Of a DNA stretch of 12,682 bases, positions 8,159 through 12,682 are shown piece after piece. The DNA lies in assembly GCA_964555675.1 (NCBI GenBank), contig CAZKTU010000202.1, forward strand, positions 1 through 12,682, given 5' to 3'. The number at the start of each line of letters is the position of its first letter. Position 1 is the stretch's first letter. The DNA comes from CAIWXH01 sp964555675. GTDB taxonomy: Bacteria; Chloroflexota; Chloroflexia; Chloroflexales; Chloroflexaceae. The translations under genes and the position numbers were made by a program. The notes under the pieces were generated by a model, which saw nothing but the letters and a program-made list of their open reading frames with translations, searched no databases and was not told the DNA's origin.

Positions 8159-8461
8159 TTAGCCCTGGATGATGCCCAGGATATCCTTCTCCGACAGGAT
8201 CAGGTACTCGACCTCGTCGACCTTGAACTCGGTGCCGCTGTACTTGGCGAACAGCACCTTGTCGCCGGCCTTGACGCTCATCGCGATGAGCTTCCCGCTG
8301 TCGTCGCGGCGGCCCTCGCCGACGGCGAGGATGGTGCCCTCCATGGGGCGCTCCTTGCTGGCGGTGTCGGGCAGGAAGATACCGCCCTTGGTCTTCTCCT
8401 CGCGCTCCGCGGGCTTGATGACCACACGGTCGCCAAGGGGCCGGATTCGGAAGTCCGTCAT
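8159..8461 (-). CDS. groS: Co-chaperonin GroES (Hsp10)
   Basis: 100 residues, normal length. Heptameric lid of the GroEL chamber. RIRPLGDRVVIKPAE opens the beta-barrel; the mobile loop that contacts GroEL is at about residues 19-34 (EREEKTKGGIFLPDTA) with the conserved Gly-Gly-Ile-Phe-Leu-Pro segment; AGDKVLFAKYSGTEFKVDEVEYLIL is the family C-terminal half. Start ATG at 8461 is set by GGAGG 7 nt upstream. First gene of the operon, with groL 24 nt downstream. Confidence 0.99.
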   Translation of the reverse strand: MTDFRIRPLGDRVVIKPAEREEKTKGGIFLPDTASKERPMEGTILAVGEGRRDDSGKLIAMSVKAGDKVLFAKYSGTEFKVDEVEYLILSEKDILGIIQG

Positions 8462-8503
8462 GGCTATCCCTCCGTAAACATGGCTCTGCTCAGTGAGAGG
8501 CGG

Positions 8504-8530
8504 TTAGCACTCGCCAATCGAGAGTGCTAA
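8504..8530. promoter_or_regulatory. CIRCE operator 1 (HrcA site), perfect
   Basis: TTAGCACTC-N9-GAGTGCTAA, an exact match to the CIRCE consensus with the standard 9-bp spacer. It lies just downstream of the groES -10 box and spans the expected transcript start, the classic place for HrcA repression. hrcA is not in this window. Confidence 0.98.
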
Positions 8531-8539
8531 CCGCCGTGT

Positions 8540-8568
8540 ATAGTACCGAAGTGCCGCAGGTTTGTCAA
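8540..8568 (-). promoter_or_regulatory. Sigma-70-type promoter of groES-groL
   Basis: On the minus strand a perfect TTGACA (8568-8563), a 17-bp spacer, then TACTAT (8545-8540). The start would fall near 8533, at the edge of CIRCE 1, giving a leader of about 70 nt to the groES ATG. Confidence 0.8.
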
Positions 8569-8575
8569 GTCCATT

Positions 8576-8602
8576 TTAGCACTCATTCAAAATGAGTGCC
8601 AG
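8576..8602. promoter_or_regulatory. CIRCE operator 2 (HrcA site), slightly degenerate
   Basis: TTAGCACTC-N9-GAGTGCCAG: left arm perfect, right arm 7 of 9, standard 9-bp spacer. Located 7 bp upstream of the groES -35, so the two CIRCE elements bracket the promoter, with centres 72 bp apart. Confidence 0.85.
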
Positions 8603-8610
8603 TTTAGGCA

Positions 8611-8629
8611 TGGAGGGCGCAGCCCTCCA
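8611..8629. repeat. Small perfect hairpin, 8-bp stem
   Basis: TGGAGGGC-GCA-GCCCTCCA. It lies in the divergent region between groES and the 208-residue gene, just beyond CIRCE 2. There is no T-tract and no gene ends here, so it is not an obvious terminator; it could be an interspersed palindromic element. Confidence 0.4.
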
Positions 8630-8678
8630 CACCACCCAATGTGGGGCCGCAGGTTCCAGCCCCTCCGCCGCAGGGCGG

Positions 8679-8707
8679 TTGCCCCGCCGCCCTATCGGCG
8701 GTACAAT
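8679..8707 (+). promoter_or_regulatory. Promoter of the 208-residue gene
   Basis: TTGCCC (8679-8684), a 17-bp spacer and TACAAT (8702-8707) on the plus strand. The start near 8714 leaves about 27 nt before the ATG at 8741. The spacer contains an inverted repeat CCGCCG-N6-CGGCGG (8684-8701). Confidence 0.55.
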
Positions 8708-8740
8708 GACACGAATGGATGAGACAGCGGGAGCCAACGG

Positions 8741-9367
8741 ATGCTGACCTATGATGATCTGGTGACGGGGCTTGAGGACGCCTGGCTGGCCGTGGGCCTG
8801 CACGAGCACGCTTTTATCGAGAGCGTGATCCCGGCCACCCACGACCGCAGCTGCAAGGTCGAGCTCTTCCCCGAGCACGACGAGCCCCTCTCGAGCGACA
8901 ATATGCCCCCCTTCCTCGAGCTGAGCTTCAGCTGGTCCCCGGTACACCAGCTGATCGCCGAGGGCCGCGAGCTCCCCGTCGAGCCGCTCGACCTGACCTG
9001 GACCTACACCGCCACGCTGAACGCCCCCGCCGAGCGCAGCGATGTCGAGCTGGTGCGCATGTTCCAGCGCGCCGTCCAGAACGCCTTCCAGCGCTACTAC
9101 CCCGCCGAGGCCTCTGAGATGGAGCCGGTCTCGGTCGAGGTGCGGCGGGTCTACCAGCCCGGCGGCCAGCCCCTGCAGCTCGACTATATTCAGCTGGTCA
9201 GCAGCACGATCTCCGATATCTTCGAGCAGTGGCCCGACCGCGATCTCTCGGGCCTGCGCGTCTTGCTGCGCACCGAGCTGCAGCTCGCCAGCGCGATCAT
9301 CAACAATCTGGCCGACGCCTTCACCCCCAAGGGGCGCGGCGGCTACAAGACGGTCGACGCGGCCTGA
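8741..9367 (+). CDS. Conserved-looking hypothetical protein, 208 residues
   Basis: Not recognised. The ORF is credible: it has a Shine-Dalgarno (GGGAG, 7 nt before the ATG), a promoter, strong third-position GC bias, and does not overlap other genes. The protein is acidic, soluble-looking and has no signal peptide or membrane segment. Its N-terminal half is rich in alternating strands with acidic residues (KVELFPEHDEP, FLELSFSWSP); the middle reads as LTWTYTATLNAPAERSDVELVRMFQRAVQNAFQRYYP; the C-terminal half ends in a helical LRVLLRTELQLASAIINNLADAF. No catalytic motif stands out. It is flanked by groESL (divergent) and the membrane-protein cluster (convergent), so context gives no clue. A 70-bp convergent gap follows. 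Confidence 0.75.
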   Translation: MLTYDDLVTGLEDAWLAVGLHEHAFIESVIPATHDRSCKVELFPEHDEPLSSDNMPPFLELSFSWSPVHQLIAEGRELPVEPLDLTWTYTATLNAPAERSDVELVRMFQRAVQNAFQRYYPAEASEMEPVSVEVRRVYQPGGQPLQLDYIQLVSSTISDIFEQWPDRDLSGLRVLLRTELQLASAIINNLADAFTPKGRGGYKTVDAA

Positions 9368-9390
9368 TCGCTCGCGCCCCTCGGCACGCC

Positions 9391-9406
9391 GCAGCGCCCA
9401 CGCTGC
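9391..9406. terminator. Weak hairpin between convergent genes
   Basis: GCAGCG-CCCA-CGCTGC, a 6-bp stem with a 4-nt loop, between the stop of the 208-residue gene and the stop of the leftward membrane gene. No T-tract; in DNA this GC-rich the support is limited. Confidence 0.3.
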
Positions 9407-9437
9407 CGACCGGGGTTGCTGCAATCGCGACGGATCG

Positions 9438-10127
9438 CTACCGCTCTGCCGCTACGCGCCGCACTCGCACCATACCCCCCAACAGCCCCGCCGCAAGCGC
9501 CAGCGCCGTGGGCGGCAGCAGCCATCCCGCGAGCTCGCCGGGCAGCACCCCCGCCGTCATTGCCGCCAGGGCGCCCACCATGGGCAGGGCCCCGACCAGC
9601 AACAGCCCCAGGGCGCGCAGGCGGCCCGCCAGCGACCACAGCCCGTCGGCGAGCAGCCCGGGCAGGGCCAGCAACCAGATGGCCGCGCCGCCGAGCAGCA
9701 GGGCCTGATCGAGCCGGCCCGCCGGCCAGGTGAGCAGCCCGCTGAGGCCAAGCCCGCCTGCGCCTTCGGCCATGAGCAGCGCGCCGACGATCAGCGGCCC
9801 ATAGCGCCGCAAGAGCTCGGCGCGGGCGAGGTTGCGCCCCGCAGCCCGGCGCAAGGAGGGCCACTCGAGCAGCCCCACTGCCACTACCAGATCGAGGCCG
9901 TAGGGGAAGCCGCGGGCCGGGGCCAGGGGCAGCAGGCTGAGGGCCGCCAAGGGCGGCAGGACTGCGGCGAGGTCGATCGCCGAGGCTGGCGTCGCTCTCG
10001 CGGGCAGGCCCGCGCACCAGCGCAACCAGCGCGCCAGCAGCCAGCTCGCCCCCAGCGCAAACAGCCCCCCCGGGTAGAGGAGCAGCCGCGGCCAGGCCAG
10101 CCCGAGGGCCCCCAGCAACTCACCCAT
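9438..10127 (-). CDS. Polytopic membrane protein, tentatively NuoH/HycD-like
   Basis: 229 residues from the ATG at 10127 (MGELLGALG); the reading frame continues upstream only into the assembly gap. About six or seven hydrophobic segments, no lysine at all. Features that recall complex-I subunit H and formate-hydrogenlyase HycD: an N-terminal YPGGLFALGASWLLARWLRW helix ending in basic residues, a PPLAALSLLPLAPARGFPYGLDLVVAVGLLE segment, and RNLARAELLRRYGPLIVGALLMAEGAG resembling the loop and helix after it. It is clearly shorter than the roughly 320 residues of true NuoH and lacks an obvious quinone-site motif. It probably follows the larger membrane gene, as hycD follows hycC. The family call is by eye and uncertain; membrane location is firm. 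Confidence 0.7.
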   Translation of the reverse strand: MGELLGALGLAWPRLLLYPGGLFALGASWLLARWLRWCAGLPARATPASAIDLAAVLPPLAALSLLPLAPARGFPYGLDLVVAVGLLEWPSLRRAAGRNLARAELLRRYGPLIVGALLMAEGAGGLGLSGLLTWPAGRLDQALLLGGAAIWLLALPGLLADGLWSLAGRLRALGLLLVGALPMVGALAAMTAGVLPGELAGWLLPPTALALAAGLLGGMVRVRRVAAER

Positions 10128-10141
10128 GGGTGCGCCCCAGT

Positions 10142-10241
10142 NNNNNNNNNNNNNNNNNNNNNNNNNNNNNNNNNNNNNNNNNNNNNNNNNNNNNNNNNNN
10201 NNNNNNNNNNNNNNNNNNNNNNNNNNNNNNNNNNNNNNNNN
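10142..10241. other. Assembly gap of 100 N
   Basis: Exactly 100 unknown bases, the usual placeholder for a gap of unknown size. Both flanks carry the same 9-mer CGCCCCAGT, at 10133-10141 and 10242-10250, abutting the gap. It lies between the two membrane-protein genes and does not interrupt a reading frame that needs it. Confidence 0.98.
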
Positions 10242-10260
10242 CGCCCCAGTGTGCGTGCGC

Positions 10261-11541
10261 TCACTTACGCCCCCAGATGCCCAGGGCTCGCAGCACAACC
10301 CAGCAGAGCGCGGCGAGGATCAGCATGAGCGCCGACAGGGCCAGCGAGGGTAGGGTGGCGACCGGCTGCTTTGCCGCGTCGAGGGCGATCAGGCCGGCCC
10401 ACGGCCACAGGCTGATCTCGCCGAACGGGGTCAGGCCGCCCTGCAGCTGCGCCGCCACCGGCCCGAGCAGCCCGGCGATGGCCAGGGGCGCACCCAGCCC
10501 CAGCCCCAGGCTGAGAGCGCCCGCCACAAGTGCAGGGCTCCAGCGCGGTACCTCCGCTGAGTCAGGCTCTGCGGCGGCGAACCGTGCCACGGCCGTCGCC
10601 GCGAGCAGGGCGCCGACCCAGACGGCCGCGGCGAGCAGGGTCAGGCCCCCGGCCACTGCGGCGGCGACGGCCATCCAGGTGAGCATGAACGGCGCGGTGA
10701 GCGGGACAATCCCGCTCAGCAGCCAGAGCGGGCGCCGCGGCCCGGCGGGGTCGGCGAGCCCCAACTCGGCCAGAGGCCAGGTGAGCAGGGCAAAGCCCGC
10801 CAGAATCACCCCGGCCCCCGAGCCAAGGCCCGCGCCGGCCAGGGCCAGCCCGGCGAAATAGGCGCCGAGCCATGCGCGCCCCTCGTCGCGAGGGGCGGCG
10901 GCGGCCTGCCAGGCGGCCCCGAGGGCGAGGCCCCCGCCCGCGACCAGGGCGGCGAAGAGCCAGCCCAGGTTCCACGGCCCGAGGCTGAACAGGCGCAGCA
11001 GCATGGAGAGGGCGGCGATAGCGGCGAGCGGCTCGGGAGCGGGGGTGCGACCGCGGGCCAGGGCGATGGTGTCGGCGGCGAGCAAGGCCCCCAGCAACAT
11101 CAGGGCAAAAGCCGCGCTGTTCAGGCCAGCGCCGGCCCCCGGCGCGCTGATGCGCCACTCGCCCGCGCTCGTGCCGACGAGCAGCATGCCGAGCCCGGCC
11201 AGGGCCACGCCGAGGGCGGGCGCCCGGGTCCGGCGACCGAGGAGGAGCGCGGCGGCGCCGCCGATGAGCAGCCCCGCGATCGCGGCGAGGTGCCCGACGA
11301 TGGTCGCCAGTCCGAACAGCCCGGCTGCGATTGCGCCGGCCCAGACCTCCCGCGAGCCCCGGCCTCTTGCAGCCAGCCCCTGGCCGGCCAGGGCGATCAG
11401 CGCCAGGGCGCTTAGGGCGTCAGCGTAGAGCCAGCCGCGGGCCGCGACGAGCGGCGCGTCATGGGCCAGCCAGGCCAGGGCGAGGCCGGCGATCAGCAGC
11501 AGGGCATAGGCAAAGGAGGCGATGTGCGGGCGCTGCGGCAT
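10261..11541 (-). CDS. Large polytopic membrane protein, tentatively complex-I antiporter-like (NuoL/M/N family relative)
   Basis: 426 residues, dominated by Ala/Leu/Gly with at least ten hydrophobic helices. Layout recalls NuoN/NuoM/HycC: an LLRLFSLGPWNLGWLFAALVAGGGLALGAAWQAAAAPRDEGRAWLG region is placed like the conserved helix pair before the DLKRLLAYSSI loop, and GIVPLTAPFMLTWMAV is placed like the PPLTGFxGK helix. The signature lysines of true proton-pumping subunits are missing: only two Lys occur in the whole protein (near residue 387 and the last residue). If related, it is therefore divergent and may not pump. Begins 17 nt after the ParA-like stop and is likely co-transcribed. Shine-Dalgarno weak. 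A generic membrane protein is the alternative. Confidence 0.75.
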   Translation of the reverse strand: MPQRPHIASFAYALLLIAGLALAWLAHDAPLVAARGWLYADALSALALIALAGQGLAARGRGSREVWAGAIAAGLFGLATIVGHLAAIAGLLIGGAAALLLGRRTRAPALGVALAGLGMLLVGTSAGEWRISAPGAGAGLNSAAFALMLLGALLAADTIALARGRTPAPEPLAAIAALSMLLRLFSLGPWNLGWLFAALVAGGGLALGAAWQAAAAPRDEGRAWLGAYFAGLALAGAGLGSGAGVILAGFALLTWPLAELGLADPAGPRRPLWLLSGIVPLTAPFMLTWMAVAAAVAGGLTLLAAAVWVGALLAATAVARFAAAEPDSAEVPRWSPALVAGALSLGLGLGAPLAIAGLLGPVAAQLQGGLTPFGEISLWPWAGLIALDAAKQPVATLPSLALSALMLILAALCWVVLRALGIWGRK

Positions 11542-11557
11542 TGGTGAAACCTAGCCT

Positions 11558-12556
11558 TTAGCGCCTGGCGCCCGAGGCAAGCTCCTGGCGACGATAGCGG
11601 CAGTGGTCGCAGTAGGCGACCTTGTACCCGGCCACAGTGGTGCGCTGGAGCGGCCCGCCGCAGTTGGGGCATGTCGAGGAGAGCACGCTGCCGGCGCCGG
11701 TGACCACGGGCGCCGCCCGCGGCTGCGGCGGGAGGGCGGGCGTCTCGGGGCGGACGGGCGCCTGGGGCGCCGCGGGCGGGAAGGCCGGGGCGGCGCCCTC
11801 GGGGCGGGCCTTGCCGTAGCCCCAGAGCCCGCTCAGGTGCTCGACCAGGAGCGCGTAGTCGATTGCGCCGCGCGAGCGCGGGTCATACTCGTAGATGGTA
11901 CGGCCGAGGGCCGAGGACTCGGAGAGGCGCACATTAACCCGGATCGGCGCGGCCACGAGGCTGCCGTAGCTGCCCCGCAGCTGTTCGAGCAGCTCGACCG
12001 ACTGGCGGGTGCGCGGGTCGTAGAGCGTCGGCACAATCGCCCGCAGGCTGCCCGAGCCGCCCTTGACCCTGGCGATCTGGGCCACCAGCATCTCGAGGCC
12101 CTTGAGCGAGAAGGGCTCGACGGTGGTCGGCACGACCACATCGCTGGCCGCGTGCAGCGCGTTGAGGTTGAGCACGGTGAGCGAGCCGCCACAGTCGATG
12201 ATCACGAACTCGTAGCTGCCCTTGATCGGGCTGATCGCCTGCTCGAGCACGCGCGCCCAATCGGAGCGACGAGCGATGGCGGGCTGGGCGGCGAGCAGCG
12301 ACTCGTCGGCGGCGAGCAGGTCGAGGTTGGGGCGCGCGGGCGTGATACAATCGGCGGCGCGGGCGCCGTCGACCAGCACCTCGTAGAGCGTGCGGCGGGG
12401 CTTGACGCCAAGGGCCATGGCGAGGTTGCCCTGGGCGTCGACGTCGACCAGCAGTACGCGGGCGCCCTTCAGGGCCAGGCCCGCGCTGAGATTGACCACG
12501 GTGGTGGTCTTGCCGATCCCGCCCTTTAAATTCGTGACTGCGACGATCCGACCCAT
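11558..12556 (-). CDS. ParA/Soj-family ATPase with C-terminal zinc ribbon
   Basis: 332 residues from the ATG at 12556, where the ParA domain begins (MGRIVAVTNLKGG). Deviant Walker A KGGIGKTTT (11-19), Walker A' DVDAQGN (38-44), Walker B VIIDCGGSLT (118-127), then VVVPTTVEPFSLKGLEML (140-157) and a normal C-terminal ATPase part to about 245. A Pro/Ala-rich linker (about 251-288) leads to a zinc ribbon: CPNCG (296-300) and CDHC (316-319). ParA ATPases position DNA or protein cargo by ATP-driven dimerisation on the nucleoid. No parB is visible. The usual DCPPSL is DCGGSL here. Upstream starts are possible: ATG at 12601 (15 more residues) or TTG at 12610; no start has a good Shine-Dalgarno. First of a probable three-gene unit. 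Confidence 0.9.
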   Translation of the reverse strand: MGRIVAVTNLKGGIGKTTTVVNLSAGLALKGARVLLVDVDAQGNLAMALGVKPRRTLYEVLVDGARAADCITPARPNLDLLAADESLLAAQPAIARRSDWARVLEQAISPIKGSYEFVIIDCGGSLTVLNLNALHAASDVVVPTTVEPFSLKGLEMLVAQIARVKGGSGSLRAIVPTLYDPRTRQSVELLEQLRGSYGSLVAAPIRVNVRLSESSALGRTIYEYDPRSRGAIDYALLVEHLSGLWGYGKARPEGAAPAFPPAAPQAPVRPETPALPPQPRAAPVVTGAGSVLSSTCPNCGGPLQRTTVAGYKVAYCDHCRYRRQELASGARR

Positions 12557-12635
12557 AGGCTGAGCGCCTGGGGCAGGCGACAAGCGGCGGGGGGCCGCCA
12601 TTTCGGCCAACCGCGCCCTGCCGGAGGTTCGTGCC

Positions 12636-12664
12636 AGTGTAGTGCAACGCTAGCGGCGTGTCAA
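12636..12664 (-). promoter_or_regulatory. Promoter of the ParA-membrane-protein unit
   Basis: On the minus strand a perfect TTGACA (12664-12659), a 17-bp spacer and TACACT (12641-12636). The start near 12629 would leave 19 to about 73 nt of leader depending on which ParA start codon is used. Confidence 0.65.
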
Positions 12665-12682
12665 CTGGCTGCGCCCCTACGG

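Noticed and set aside
8576..9424. 282-codon minus-strand frame opposite the 208-residue gene
   Set aside because: Would read through CIRCE 2 and the promoter, and is antisense to a gene with better signals.
9343..10017. 224-codon minus-strand frame overlapping the NuoH-like gene
   Set aside because: Arg/Ala/Gly-rich out-of-frame product; the overlapping frame has proper transmembrane segments.
9042..10328. 428-codon plus-strand frame running through the N gap
   Set aside because: Stays open partly because N codons cannot be stops; product is Gln/Pro/Arg low complexity opposite the membrane gene.

Overview
The window is a GC-rich bacterial chromosomal segment. Gene content points to Chloroflexota (a Chloroflexales-like genome): an HspR/DnaJ pair under a HAIR operator, a groESL operon under CIRCE operators, an archaeal-type aspartate-semialdehyde dehydrogenase and an unusual HAD-like protein. 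This assignment rests on gene families only and is moderately confident. No tRNA, rRNA, CRISPR array or insertion sequence was seen.

Layout. Positions 1-1222 (minus): a zinc-finger-less DnaJ co-chaperone gene translationally coupled (ATGA overlap) to an hspR gene cut off by the window edge, behind a promoter overlapped by a HAIR-type operator. 1255-1283: terminator-like hairpin. 1305-1688 (minus): small winged-helix-like protein. 1689-2052: divergent promoter region with a strong leftward promoter, a 12-bp direct repeat and a -10 box for the rightward operon. 2053-6412 (plus): tight four-gene operon asd, HAD-like protein, PLP aminotransferase, S49 peptidase (sppA), closed by a 16-bp perfect hairpin. 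6482-8602 (minus): groES-groEL, with two CIRCE operators bracketing the promoter. 8741-9367 (plus): unrecognised 208-residue protein with its own promoter. 9438-12664 (minus): a probable three-gene unit: a ParA-type ATPase with a C-terminal zinc ribbon, a large polytopic membrane protein resembling complex-I antiporter subunits, and a smaller one resembling NuoH/HycD. A 100-N assembly gap lies between the last two.

How the genes work together. The two heat-shock loci appear to be run by different repressors: HspR on dnaJ-hspR and HrcA (not in this window) on groESL. The asd/aminotransferase pair suggests aspartate-family amino-acid (possibly lysine) metabolism; the HAD-like protein and membrane peptidase are probably co-transcribed for reasons the sequence does not reveal. 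The most unusual parts are the HAD-like protein, whose motif order looks circularly permuted, and the ParA-zinc-ribbon/complex-I-like membrane cluster, which has no visible parB, hydrogenase or NADH-dehydrogenase partner.
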